The notes: generated by a model not told the origin, from the sequence alone. Shown: positions 1 to 7,725, numbered from the stretch's first letter. The stretch is 11,057 nucleotides of DNA from Actinomycetota bacterium (GCA_009700405.1 WLMD01000045.1:1-11057), one strand, 5' to 3'. Made by a program: numbers and translations.

Positions 1-1
1 C

Positions 2-700
2 CTAGGACAGATGATTGCCGTGTTGGCCATAAGCAATGACTTTTCCCTACCGATTACGGCAACATACATGTCGGGACCGCCGGGATCATCATTTGCCTCA
101 CCGGTAGTTCTGTTCAAAACTCCTATAGGCCTCACAGTTGCAATCTTCTTGGGCCTATCAGCATTAGCGCATTTCATTGTCGCAAGTCCCAAGTTTTTCC
201 CACGCTATAGCGCAGGGCTCTTGGAGAAAAGGAATTATTTCCGCTGGGTTGAATATGCCATTAGCTCATCGGTGATGATTGTTTTGATTGCTCAAATAAC
301 TGGCGTAACCGAAATCGCCGCAATCATTTCCCTTTTCGGCGTCAATGCTTCAATGATTCTCTTTGGCTGGTTGCAGGAAAAGTATGAGAATCCTGGAAGT
401 GGTGGATGGGTTCCTTTTATATTTGGATGCATAGCCGGCATCGTGCCGTGGATTGCATTGTTCTTCTACGTCTTCTCCATCGGTGGCCCAGGCGGTACAT
501 CGGCTCCAGGATTTGTCTATGGAATTGTCTTTTCGATCTTCTTGCTCTTTAACTCATTTGCACTCGTGCAATGGCTGCAATACAAAAGAGTTGGCAGATG
601 GAACGACTATCTACGTGGTGAGCGAACCTATATAACTCTTTCATTGGTAGCAAAATCTTTGCTAGCTTGGCAAATATTCGCAAACACACTTATCCCTTGA
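2..700 (+). CDS. Heliorhodopsin, 5' end cut by the window edge
   Basis: This is a seven-helix retinal protein of the heliorhodopsin family, which sits in the membrane inverted relative to type-1 rhodopsins and is not an established ion pump. The open frame runs to the window edge with L-G-Q before the first ATG at position 11, so that ATG is internal. By recall of heliorhodopsin 48C12, about 23 residues lie outside the window. Numbering from the ATG, family landmarks are FGVNASMILFGWLQEKY at 109-125, RWVEY with counterion Glu81, FNSFALVQ at 180-187 and the C-terminal SLVAKS, in which Lys215 would bind retinal. The Glu-to-Lys distance of 134 residues equals that of E107 and K241 in 48C12. The type-1 pump motifs (DTE, NDQ and similar) are absent. 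It ends directly against the stop of the opposing DinB-like gene. Light sensing or signalling is the usual guess for the family; the function here is unknown. Confidence 0.95.
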   Translation, partial: LGQMIAVLAISNDFSLPITATYMSGPPGSSFASPVVLFKTPIGLTVAIFLGLSALAHFIVASPKFFPRYSAGLLEKRNYFRWVEYAISSSVMIVLIAQITGVTEIAAIISLFGVNASMILFGWLQEKYENPGSGGWVPFIFGCIAGIVPWIALFFYVFSIGGPGGTSAPGFVYGIVFSIFLLFNSFALVQWLQYKRVGRWNDYLRGERTYITLSLVAKSLLAWQIFANTLIP

Positions 701-1168
701 TTACGAAGCGGCAATAACCTTTTCGATCTGACCTGAATGATCCTTAGGGTGATTTGTGTAGCCCTTAAGCCAGCGAGCAATTGTGTATTCGCCTGCTTCT
801 GAATGAACGCCATGTCGATCAAGATCTCCCAGAGACAATCTCTTAATGATGTCCAACGATCCTGCGCGAACGGCTTTATACACTGCTAACGAATTCTCAA
901 TCGGTAATTGGGTATATCCCAAAATGGCATTCTCAGACCATGCACCTTCGTCATATCCTTGAATGGATGAACCGAGAGGTTCGGCAACGAGGCGACGAAG
1001 TCGTGCATAGGACTGCGCCTCACTATCGGCGAGGTGGTGAATTACTTGGCGCGGAGTCCACTCCCCTGGCATGCTCTTATCAAGGTCAGCAGGAGAAAGT
1101 TTGGCAACGAGGTCTGTGAAATATTTAGTAGCGGCTTCGTATTCATTGGCATAATCGATGATTTCCAT
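701..1168 (-). CDS. DinB/YfiT-like four-helix metal-binding protein
   Basis: This 155-residue protein matches the DinB-like / YfiT fold, a four-helix bundle with a three-histidine metal site, by its motifs. WTPRQVIHHLADSEAQSY lies at 37-54, a YDEGAW stretch at 72-77, and a C-terminal NHPKDHSGQ puts His140 and His144 one turn apart. His44 or His45 plus these two would make the metal triad. Family members include thiol transferases (bacillithiol or mycothiol dependent) and damage-inducible proteins of unknown activity, and the exact reaction cannot be told from sequence. The size is usual for the family. The ATG at 1166-1168 has no good Shine-Dalgarno sequence. A GATAAT box on the minus strand at 1201-1196 would give a short leader. 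The gene stands alone, tail to tail with the heliorhodopsin, and points away from the glycosidase pair. Confidence 0.85.
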   Translation of the reverse strand: MEIIDYANEYEAATKYFTDLVAKLSPADLDKSMPGEWTPRQVIHHLADSEAQSYARLRRLVAEPLGSSIQGYDEGAWSENAILGYTQLPIENSLAVYKAVRAGSLDIIKRLSLGDLDRHGVHSEAGEYTIARWLKGYTNHPKDHSGQIEKVIAAS

Positions 1169-1172
1169 ACGA

Positions 1173-1187
1173 TTACTCTATGAGTAA
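1173..1187. promoter_or_regulatory. Perfect hyphenated palindrome before the DinB-like gene
   Basis: TTACTC-TAT-GAGTAA is a 6-bp inverted repeat with a 3-base centre, lying 5 bases upstream of the DinB-like start codon. It sits between the GATAAT box at 1196-1201 and the start, where a repressor site or a leader hairpin could act. A second short inverted repeat, TTAGAG (1189-1194) and CTCTAA (1205-1210), flanks the same box. No known regulator motif is recognised. Confidence 0.3.
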
Positions 1188-1264
1188 ATTAGAGAATTAT
1201 CCTGCTCTAAAGGTCCTCAAATCACTCATGCGTCCCCAGTAGGCGTGTTGGCATCAAGGTTATT

Positions 1265-1293
1265 TTTACGTGGTTTATCGTTGCACCTATACC
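1265..1293 (+). promoter_or_regulatory. Candidate sigma-70 type promoter for the GH125-GH13 genes
   Basis: TTTACG (1265-1270) and TATACC (1288-1293) are separated by 17 bases and each matches four of six consensus positions. Transcription would start near 1300, leaving a leader of about 37 bases before the GH125 start. It is the best-spaced pair I found in the 168-base gap. No copy of the LacI-type repeat at 10558-10608 is present here. Confidence 0.4.
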
Positions 1294-1326
1294 CGCTGTA
1301 TCAGGATCCCATTTGATGGATTGAAT

Positions 1327-1336
1327 CAGGAGAGTT
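1327..1336 (+). promoter_or_regulatory. Ribosome binding site of the GH125 gene
   Basis: AGGAGAG ends 3 bases before the ATG at 1337. An in-frame TGA at 1322-1324 excludes any longer start in this frame, so this site fixes the start. Confidence 0.7.
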
Positions 1337-2602
1337 ATGAAGCTGATTGAGATGCCTCATGGAATCCTGGATCTGATGCATCGGATTTCAGAGCGCGTGA
1401 CTCCCACACAAACTCAACGCGCTCATCAAATCCTTTCTCGTTTTTTCGCAGATATTCTCCAGCCGCTTGAAGACTCTACAGTTTTCGTAATGACAGGTGA
1501 TATTCCAGCAATGTGGCTTCGTGATTCCACTTGGCAAGCCATGCCACTCGTTGGAGCATCAAAAGAGATAACTACTTACAATCTATTGGCAGCAATTTCT
1601 CGCAGACAGTCTGCCTACGTATGCATCGACCCCTATGCAAATGCTTTCAATCCAGCACCGACACAAAAGGATGAATCGAAAGAATTCGATGGTCAGAGTC
1701 CGTGGGTGTTTGAGAGGAAATACGAACTTGACTCTTTGGCTGCTTTCTTAGACTTAGCACTCCGCCTTGCAAGAGTTTCTGGCCGGAATGAACATTTGCA
1801 GGGACAGTTCGTTGAAGCGGTGGAAAAAGTAATTGAGGTCATCAGCACCGAACAACATCATGATTTTGACTCATACAAACTTTCACGAGAAGGCAATCCT
1901 TTACATGATTATTTATCTCATAACGGTCGAGGCGCGCCAGTCGGCTACACGGGAATGTCTTGGAGCGGCTTCAGGCCTAGTGATGACGCATGCGTTTTTG
2001 GCTATCACATTCCATCCAATGCTTATGCAAGTCTGGTCCTGCAGCAACTCAGTGAATTAAATGAGTCAGTCTTTCCATATGCTGTTCTCAAAGAGCGTGC
2101 CAGAATCTTAAGTGTTCAAATCAAATCGGGTATCGAAGCATTCGGTGTCGTGGAAATAGATGGAGAATCGATCTGGGCGTACGAAGTGGACGGACTCGGA
2201 AATAGAGTTCTCATGGATGACGCCAATCTTCCAAGCTTGCTTTCCCTTCCCCTATTGGGATGGTGTGATGCCGACGATGTGCGATATCAAGCAACACGTA
2301 AATTTATCCTCAGTCTCGAAAATCCGTACTTTTACCAAGGTTTGGTCGCTCAAGGAATTGGAAGTATCCATACCCCTTCCAATCGAGTCTGGCCTATTGC
2401 TCTGGCTATTGAAGCAATCACTAGTGGTTCGACCTCGCACATGCAGTCGACTTTACAGCTACTGGAAAATACAGATGCTGGAACTGGAAATATGCACGAA
2501 TCATTTGATGTTAATGACCCTACAAAGTTTTCGCGAGAGTGGTTTTCTTGGGCCGACATGACCTACCTTCTCCTTCTGCTTAAGTCGGTGAAGTTGGCAT
2601 GA
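1337..2602 (+). CDS. GH125 exo-alpha-1,6-mannosidase (former DUF1237)
   Basis: This 421-residue protein carries the hallmark strings of glycoside hydrolase family 125, an (alpha/alpha)6-barrel family of inverting enzymes that remove terminal alpha-1,6-linked mannose. They are TGDIPAMWLRDST at 53-65, ERKYELDSL at 126-134, GMSWSGFRPSDDA at 206-218, NMHESFDVNDP at 385-395 and SREWFSWADM at 399-408. By analogy with characterised GH125 enzymes, the acid is an Asp of the SDD group (216 or 217) and the base is Glu388. There is no signal peptide, so action on imported oligosaccharides in the cytosol is inferred. The length is typical. The ATG at 1337 has a good ribosome binding site, and an in-frame stop just upstream rules out a longer form. 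The gene overlaps the following GH13 gene by ATGA, so the two are likely made together. The partner GH38 or GH92 mannosidases seen in some loci are not in the window. Confidence 0.92.
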   Translation: MKLIEMPHGILDLMHRISERVTPTQTQRAHQILSRFFADILQPLEDSTVFVMTGDIPAMWLRDSTWQAMPLVGASKEITTYNLLAAISRRQSAYVCIDPYANAFNPAPTQKDESKEFDGQSPWVFERKYELDSLAAFLDLALRLARVSGRNEHLQGQFVEAVEKVIEVISTEQHHDFDSYKLSREGNPLHDYLSHNGRGAPVGYTGMSWSGFRPSDDACVFGYHIPSNAYASLVLQQLSELNESVFPYAVLKERARILSVQIKSGIEAFGVVEIDGESIWAYEVDGLGNRVLMDDANLPSLLSLPLLGWCDADDVRYQATRKFILSLENPYFYQGLVAQGIGSIHTPSNRVWPIALAIEAITSGSTSHMQSTLQLLENTDAGTGNMHESFDVNDPTKFSREWFSWADMTYLLLLLKSVKLA

Positions 2603-4200
2603 AGTCATCATTTTGGTGGTCAAATGCAGTGGTGTATCAGATTTATCCCCGTTCATTTTTTGATAGCAATGACGACGGCGAGGGAGACCTAAAAGGCATC
2701 TCGGAGAAACTTCCCTATGTGCGAGACCTCGGAGTCGATGCGATCTGGCTCTCCCCTTTTTATTTATCTCCTAATCGTGATGGCGGATATGACATTGCAG
2801 ACCCCAGGCAAGTTGACCCTCGATTTGGGACCTTAAAAGATGTCAAAGAACTCATTGATAAGGCTCACGCCCTGCATTTAAAGGTTATCTTCGATGTTGT
2901 TCCTAATCATTTCTCCGACCAGCATCACTGGTTTCAAGAGGCGCTAGTAGCTCCTTCTGGTTCTGCAGAACGCCAACGCTTTCATTTCTATCCAGGCAAT
3001 GATGCTCAGCATCCGCCAAATAACTGGATATCACTTTTTGGCGGTCCTGCGTGGACTCAAGTTGATGACGGAGAATGGTACTTACATCTATTTGATTCAT
3101 CGCAGCCGGATCTTAATTGGAGCAATCCGGAGGTACGTCACGATTTTGAGAAGACGCTTAGATACTGGCTTGATTTGGGAGTAGATGGTTTTCGCATTGA
3201 TGTTGCGCATGGATTGGCAAAAGAGAAGATTCAGAGCGATCATCCCAATCCTCAAGAATTGAGTGACGCCCTCCGACTAGATGTGAAAATGGAAGTCGAC
3301 AAACGAAATTCATTACTTGCTTCTGTTCCATACTTTGACAGAGAAGGTGTCCACGAAATTTATCGAGAATGGAGGAAGGTTTTCGATACATATGAGAAAC
3401 CAATTCTTTCCGTTGCCGAAGCATGGGTCCATCCGCCAGCGCGTGCGCTTCGATATATTCGATCCGATGAGTTGCGGCAAATATTTAACTTTGATCTCCT
3501 GATTGCTCCATTTGATGCTCAAATTCTTTATGACTCCATTTCATCGACGCTCACTCTCTTTGAGACGATAGATGCCCTACCGACATGGGCGCTGAGCAAT
3601 CATGATTCCCCGCGATTAGCATCACGCGTTGGTAGCGAGCCATCGGCGCGTGCACTTGCGCTAACCGTTATGGCGCTTCCTGGTTCGATGTATATCTATC
3701 AAGGTCAAGAACTTGGCTTACCCGATGCACATTTAGAGGATTCAGAGCGAGAGGATCCCGTCTTTATAAGAACAAAAGGTAAGCAACTTGGACGAGATGC
3801 GGCACGAGTTCCATTGCCGTGGCGCAATGGCAACAAATCTTTTGGCTTTACACGAGGCAAACCATGGCTCCCAATCCCACCCGAGTGGGATGGTCTCACT
3901 GTTGAATCTCAAGAGAAGAATCCGTCAAGTTCATTGGCTTTCTACCGACGCATAATTGCGCAACGCTCACTCTTGAACAATCAAGAAAGTGATTTTCATT
4001 GGCTAGCCGGTGACCTTTCACATGGACTCTTGGCATTCCAGCGCGGAAACATCTCGGTCTATCTCAATACTTCGCCACTTGATGCCACTATTGAACTCAG
4101 GCTAAGTGAAAAAATTCGCCTCACATCTCATTCGAATAATCAGATCGTTGATTCACTTCTGACCTTAGTTTCAGGTTCTTGTGTCTGGCTAGAAAAATGA
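2599..4200 (+). CDS. GH13 alpha-glucosidase, probably the actinobacterial GH13_30 type
   Basis: This 533-residue alpha-amylase-family enzyme should release glucose from the non-reducing end of short alpha-glucosides. The four GH13 regions are present: DVVPNH at 99-104, GFRIDVAH at 197-204 with nucleophile Asp201, AEAW at 273-276 with acid/base Glu274, and SNHDSPR at 333-339 with Asp336. QIYPRSF at 14-20 and LSPFYLSPNRDGGYD at 51-65 are typical of the oligo-1,6-glucosidase / alpha-glucosidase branch. GRDAARVPLPW before a GFT stretch resembles actinobacterial alpha-glucosidases. It lacks the long C-terminal extension of trehalose synthase. No signal peptide is seen, so it is cytosolic. The ATG overlaps the GH125 stop (ATGA) with only a weak GGTGA upstream, which suggests coupled translation. 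It ends 8 bases from the opposing GH36 gene. The exact linkage preference, including sucrose or isomaltose, cannot be fixed from motifs. Confidence 0.93.
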   Translation: MKSSFWWSNAVVYQIYPRSFFDSNDDGEGDLKGISEKLPYVRDLGVDAIWLSPFYLSPNRDGGYDIADPRQVDPRFGTLKDVKELIDKAHALHLKVIFDVVPNHFSDQHHWFQEALVAPSGSAERQRFHFYPGNDAQHPPNNWISLFGGPAWTQVDDGEWYLHLFDSSQPDLNWSNPEVRHDFEKTLRYWLDLGVDGFRIDVAHGLAKEKIQSDHPNPQELSDALRLDVKMEVDKRNSLLASVPYFDREGVHEIYREWRKVFDTYEKPILSVAEAWVHPPARALRYIRSDELRQIFNFDLLIAPFDAQILYDSISSTLTLFETIDALPTWALSNHDSPRLASRVGSEPSARALALTVMALPGSMYIYQGQELGLPDAHLEDSEREDPVFIRTKGKQLGRDAARVPLPWRNGNKSFGFTRGKPWLPIPPEWDGLTVESQEKNPSSSLAFYRRIIAQRSLLNNQESDFHWLAGDLSHGLLAFQRGNISVYLNTSPLDATIELRLSEKIRLTSHSNNQIVDSLLTLVSGSCVWLEK

Positions 4201-4220
4201 TTTCTCACTTAATTTTCTAG
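4189..4220. repeat. AT-rich inverted repeat between convergent genes
   Basis: CTAGAAAA (4189-4196) and TTTTCTAG (4213-4220) form an 8-bp inverted repeat with a 16-base loop spanning both stop codons of the GH13 and GH36 genes. It could slow RNA polymerase from either side. It is AT-rich and no T-run follows the stem on either strand, so it is not a convincing intrinsic terminator. No other terminator is visible in the 8-base gap. Confidence 0.25.
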
Positions 4221-5960
4221 AATGAGAATCCTGGCCTGATTTTCTATGGGCCCTATTTCAAAAATGATCTTGCCTTCATGAACCTGCACATCGCTAACTT
4301 CGCCCTTCATCAGATCTCTCACTCTTGTGGTTGACTTAATATGCGACGAAACATATTCAAGGACTTTGCTGCCTCGTGCCCCTGGAAGAGTAAAACCCAT
4401 CACGATTGATTCGAAACCTGGAGTTTCTAACGCAAAAGCCACTTGACGCTCTCCAGCCAATTCTCGCTCGGGTTGATTCGTTAGGTGAGCAACGCTCATT
4501 CCTATTTGGTGGCGCGGGCGAAAATGCTCAACATAAAGTGAACAATAGCGCGCCAGTTTCTTTTGAGATTTAGCGGAGAAATCTTCAAGTCGTTGACTTA
4601 GCCCAAAAGCACCTAACAAAGTTATTGCCAAAATAAAATCAAGGTGATCTGTGTCGCCAAGTTCGGCGACGGTGAAGTTTTGATGTACATGATCACCGAG
4701 CCATTGACTATCGCACCAAACTAAAAGTTGTTCTGCGGGAAAGAACTGTGAACTTGCCCAGAAACATGAAAGCGCATGCTCTGGCCAATCCGTATCGCTT
4801 GGAAAACCTACATCTACATGCTGTGATAGCTCCAGATCCCAACGCAATCCGCCAGAACTGCATGCCTCGACAATTACACCTGGGAAACGACTATGAAACT
4901 CATCTAAGCCTTCATACAGAGCGTTGATGTGGCGCAGGAGCCCATCATGCTCGTCATGACCATGGTCAACTCTTTGGCATCCTGCTCCCGGATCCACATT
5001 AAAATCAATCTTTATCCACGTCACTCCATAGGCTTCAACTAGATGAGCCAAAGACTTGAACGCATAATCGCGTGCACGCGGATTACCAAAACAGATATAT
5101 CCCAAATCCTTAATTTGATCTCCACTAATTGACTGTGCCATGAAGGAAGGTTCCTGAATATTGAGTTGCGCTAACTCGCCTAGCGCTTCAAATTCAATCC
5201 AGATACCAAATTCAATTCCCAACTCGCGGGTCTTTTCCGCAAGTACTTCAATCCCTTCAGGGAAGCGCTCACTATTAACTAAGCCCCAGTCCCCTCGGAA
5301 ATTGAACCAATGAGTGCTCTTATCAGATGGACCAAACCATCCTGCATCCATGACCGCAACATCCAGACCCACGCTGGCCGCCACTTTTGCATTTCGCAAG
5401 AAAGTCTCTTGATCGATCGCCACATCTTCATATGGCCACCATGTATTCCACTCCATTTTCATTTTTCGAGGTCCGCGATTTGAAATCTTTCTCATTGCAC
5501 TAGTGAGTTGCCGAGAAGCCACGTGAACACCGGATGTGGAAATGCTTACGTATGCTTTAGGAAAATCACTGGGTTTAAGATTTCTGGGCACTTCATTGTT
5601 AAACGAGCTCAAACCGCCATTCACCCTCAGTGTCTGACCTGTCTTGCTAACTCCAATTTTCCAGTTTCCAGAAAACGCTATGGCAACAATTGCCGCGATT
5701 TCGCCATCTTCTACTATTACGAAGGGATGGAAACCTTTGCTAGATCGTCCTGCGGTGGTGAAGATTTCCACCGTTTCCAGGGCAGAAACAACCACCGGCG
5801 CCCACTCTGAACCCCAATCCGATTTCCAATAATGAATTCTCGTGCGGGACAGGTCGGGGAAAATATCCAAATCTATATCTACAGAATCGGGAGTGATCTC
5901 ACCGATTTCGCTGACCGAGTATTCAAATACTCCCTCGGATATCTCCTGTCCACTCGTCAT
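4209..5960 (-). CDS. GH36-type alpha-galactosidase-like glycosidase
   Basis: This 583-residue protein belongs to clan GH-D, most like family 36, whose members cleave terminal alpha-galactose with retention. A beta-rich N-terminal part (about 1-165) precedes a TIM-barrel with WNTWW at 171-175, MDAGWF at 204-209, GIWIEFEAL at 252-260, WIKIDFN at 315-321 with predicted nucleophile Asp319, EACSSGGLRWDLE at 365-377, and PSDTDWPEH at 387-395, in which Asp389 is the likely acid/base. It is shorter than the roughly 700-residue GH36 enzymes and closer in size to the Thermotoga type. Related activities (alpha-N-acetylgalactosaminidase, other alpha-glycosidases) are not excluded. It has no signal peptide and is presumed cytosolic. 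It is the last gene of the minus-strand operon; its ATG overlaps the upstream permease stop by four bases without a clear ribosome binding site, so translational coupling is likely. Confidence 0.85.
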   Translation of the reverse strand: MTSGQEISEGVFEYSVSEIGEITPDSVDIDLDIFPDLSRTRIHYWKSDWGSEWAPVVVSALETVEIFTTAGRSSKGFHPFVIVEDGEIAAIVAIAFSGNWKIGVSKTGQTLRVNGGLSSFNNEVPRNLKPSDFPKAYVSISTSGVHVASRQLTSAMRKISNRGPRKMKMEWNTWWPYEDVAIDQETFLRNAKVAASVGLDVAVMDAGWFGPSDKSTHWFNFRGDWGLVNSERFPEGIEVLAEKTRELGIEFGIWIEFEALGELAQLNIQEPSFMAQSISGDQIKDLGYICFGNPRARDYAFKSLAHLVEAYGVTWIKIDFNVDPGAGCQRVDHGHDEHDGLLRHINALYEGLDEFHSRFPGVIVEACSSGGLRWDLELSQHVDVGFPSDTDWPEHALSCFWASSQFFPAEQLLVWCDSQWLGDHVHQNFTVAELGDTDHLDFILAITLLGAFGLSQRLEDFSAKSQKKLARYCSLYVEHFRPRHQIGMSVAHLTNQPERELAGERQVAFALETPGFESIVMGFTLPGARGSKVLEYVSSHIKSTTRVRDLMKGEVSDVQVHEGKIIFEIGPIENQARILILEN

Positions 5961-6787
5961 GAACTACCAATGCCGCCAGTTACTCCGCGAACCAAGAATC
6001 TAGAACTCATAGCCAGGAGCACCAAAGTGGGCCCAGCAGTAATACAGAGCGCAGCAGCAACGAGTGGCTGGTTGGAAACGAACCTGCCACCAATCGATGC
6101 TAGCGCTGGCGTTAATAGCCTCTGTGTTTGATCCGGTAGCAGCAAATATGCATAAAGGAGTTCATTCCACATGCCTAAGAATTGAAGCAAGGCAATAGTG
6201 GTTAAGCCAGCGATAGAATTTGGTAGGGCTATAAGGAAGAACGTTTTGAAAAATCCAGCGCCATCAATTCGAGCGGCCTCGATAATAGGGTCAGGAATTC
6301 CTTTAAAAGTGGCTTTGAGAAAAAATACTCCGAATGGGATGTTCGTCGCAATGTACACAAACATCAACCCAGGTAAGTGACCTACTAACTGAATTTTGGA
6401 AAGCAATAGGTAAATCGGAATAATCAAAATTTGACTAGGTAGAAGCATCACGGCAACGAAAGAAATATTGATAGCTTTGCTACCAGGAAAATCATACTTT
6501 GCTAATGCGTAACCAGCAATTGATGAAAAACTCAAAGAGATCAATAGACTCAATCCAACCACAAGGATCGTGTTACGAGCAGCTAAACCTAATCCGTAAT
6601 TCTTGAATAATAAAGTGAAGTTTTCTAACGAGTATGCATCGGGCAATCCATAAGGATTCTTTGCGTAATCATGTAGAGATCTGAACGCCGTTATCAATAC
6701 ATATCCCAGTGGATAAAGAGTTGTTAGAGCTAAAGAGGCGAGAATCAAAAAGATTCCGTGTCTAGCAGGGGAAATTTTCTTGGCCAC
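5957..6787 (-). CDS. Sugar ABC transporter permease, MalG type
   Basis: This 276-residue inner-membrane protein is one half of the channel of a carbohydrate-uptake (CUT1) ABC importer. Hydrophobic segments are visible around 11-32, 72-94, 106-129, 138-158, 180-205 and 240-262, giving the usual six helices. The cytoplasmic coupling loop has the EAA motif as EAARIDGAG at 170-178, followed by LP at 188-189, which docks on the ATPase. The C-terminal LVRGVTGG-like tail is typical of MalG-like subunits. The start is GTG at 6785-6787, with GAGGGA on the minus strand about 8 bases upstream. It follows the MalF-type permease by 4 bases and overlaps the GH36 gene by ATGA, so all three are one transcript. 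The substrate cannot be read from the permease itself. Confidence 0.92.
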   Translation of the reverse strand: MAKKISPARHGIFLILASLALTTLYPLGYVLITAFRSLHDYAKNPYGLPDAYSLENFTLLFKNYGLGLAARNTILVVGLSLLISLSFSSIAGYALAKYDFPGSKAINISFVAVMLLPSQILIIPIYLLLSKIQLVGHLPGLMFVYIATNIPFGVFFLKATFKGIPDPIIEAARIDGAGFFKTFFLIALPNSIAGLTTIALLQFLGMWNELLYAYLLLPDQTQRLLTPALASIGGRFVSNQPLVAAALCITAGPTLVLLAMSSRFLVRGVTGGIGSS

Positions 6788-6791
6788 TTAA

Positions 6792-7721
6792 CTAATCCCT
6801 CGCTTTGCCAGTTAAATAGCGGCTTTGCGTCAGAGTAAGTGCAGAAATGATTCCGAAAACCAAAATCGCAAGAGCGGAACCTTGCCCCATATCGTTACTG
6901 GAGAACGCTTTCTGAAAAATCAGATAATCCAAAGTTGTTGTTGAATAGAGTGGCCCACCAGCGGTCATAACGAAAATGAATCCAAATAGCGAGGTAAAGG
7001 TGTACAAAATATTAATGATCGCCACAAACGCTAACTGACCTCGAATGCTCGGGACAGTAATGAAGCGTACTTTCTGCCACCAACCCGCGCCATCTACCTC
7101 TGCTGCGGAAAAAATATCAGGGTCTATGGCCATTAAACCTGCCAACAGAATGATTGATGCATATCCAAAGCCGGACCAAATCAGGGCTAATAGAACTACA
7201 AAAATAGCAGTGTTGCCCGAACTAAAAAAGTTAATGGGAGCATGATGCAGCTTGGCTAATCCGGCATTGACGGGTCCTTCAAAGGAGAATGCTGATCGAA
7301 ACATTAAACCGATTACGGAAGTGGAAAGAACTGTAGGGAGAAAGAAAACTACCCGAAAGAATTTCCATCCAAAAATCTTTTCATACAATAGGACGGAACA
7401 GAGCGTCGCCAAAAGAATAACGAATGGAATCGCGATGAGGAATTTAAGATTAGTCACAAAGACTTGATGAACGATGGGGGAAGTGAAAATACTCAGATAG
7501 TTCTTTAGCCAAATAAATTTGAATGTCACTCCGTCAGTTTTATAAAATGAAATTCCGACTGCGTAGCAAATCGGTAAAAAGAGTAGACAGGCAACCACAA
7601 GAAACGCCGGCAACGTTGCAAGTAACCCGATGCGATTATTCTGTCTCGTCAAGCTTCCTTTTTTAGAAACGCCCCTACCCGACCTTTTCAGGTCAGATAG
7701 GGGCGCGACTGATTGAGTCAT
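6792..7721 (-). CDS. Sugar ABC transporter permease, MalF type; start uncertain
   Basis: This 309-residue protein is the second channel subunit of the CUT1 importer. A basic N-terminus (about 20-30) leads into a first helix at 31-59. Further hydrophobic segments lie near 91-112, 120-141, 171-197, 218-252 and 280-297. The EAA-type loop reads SAAEVDGAG at 205-213, with Ser replacing the usual first Glu. It lacks the long extra periplasmic domain of enteric MalF, as is common in actinobacteria. The ATG at 7721 lies 4 bases after the binding-protein stop and has no ribosome binding site, so it would need reinitiation. The first codons also form the strong hairpin at 7670-7705. An in-frame TTG at 7650-7652 (residue 24) follows AAGGAAG, but with only one base of spacing. 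The longer form is given here; the shorter one remains possible. Confidence 0.88.
   Translation of the reverse strand: MTQSVAPLSDLKRSGRGVSKKGSLTRQNNRIGLLATLPAFLVVACLLFLPICYAVGISFYKTDGVTFKFIWLKNYLSIFTSPIVHQVFVTNLKFLIAIPFVILLATLCSVLLYEKIFGWKFFRVVFFLPTVLSTSVIGLMFRSAFSFEGPVNAGLAKLHHAPINFFSSGNTAIFVVLLALIWSGFGYASIILLAGLMAIDPDIFSAAEVDGAGWWQKVRFITVPSIRGQLAFVAIINILYTFTSLFGFIFVMTAGGPLYSTTTLDYLIFQKAFSSNDMGQGSALAILVFGIISALTLTQSRYLTGKARD
7670..7705 (-). promoter_or_regulatory. Strong GAAA-capped RNA hairpin at the binding protein-permease junction
   Basis: In the minus-strand RNA, arm CGCCCCUAUCUGACCU (7705-7690) pairs along all 16 positions with 7685-7670 around a GAAA loop (7689-7686). Two of the pairs are U-G. 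On the plus strand those two become C/A mismatches, so the structure favours the operon's own transcript. It begins 20 nt after the binding-protein stop. A weak UUUCU run follows, then an A-rich stretch with AAGGAAG. It could trim or protect the 3' end of the binding-protein message, or act as a leaky terminator lowering permease expression, as intergenic hairpins after malE-type genes do. Confidence 0.75.
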
Positions 7722-7725
7722 CTAT

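Noticed and set aside
658..674. Possible terminator TTTGC...GCAAA at the end of the heliorhodopsin gene
   Set aside because: It has only five pairs, lies inside the conserved retinal-lysine region and no T-run follows.
1833..2561. Alternative-frame open frames inside the GH125 gene
   Set aside because: They lie fully within the GH125 coding region, whose motifs and catalytic residues are intact, and encode nothing recognisable.
4189..4220. An intrinsic bidirectional terminator between the GH13 and GH36 genes
   Set aside because: The stem is 8 bp and AT-rich with a 16-base loop and lacks a T-run after the stem on both strands; kept only as a weak inverted repeat.
5508..6131. Plus-strand open frames of about 100 codons opposite the GH36 and MalG-type genes
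   Set aside because: They are the reverse strand of well-supported genes, show no recognisable motifs and have no ribosome binding sites.
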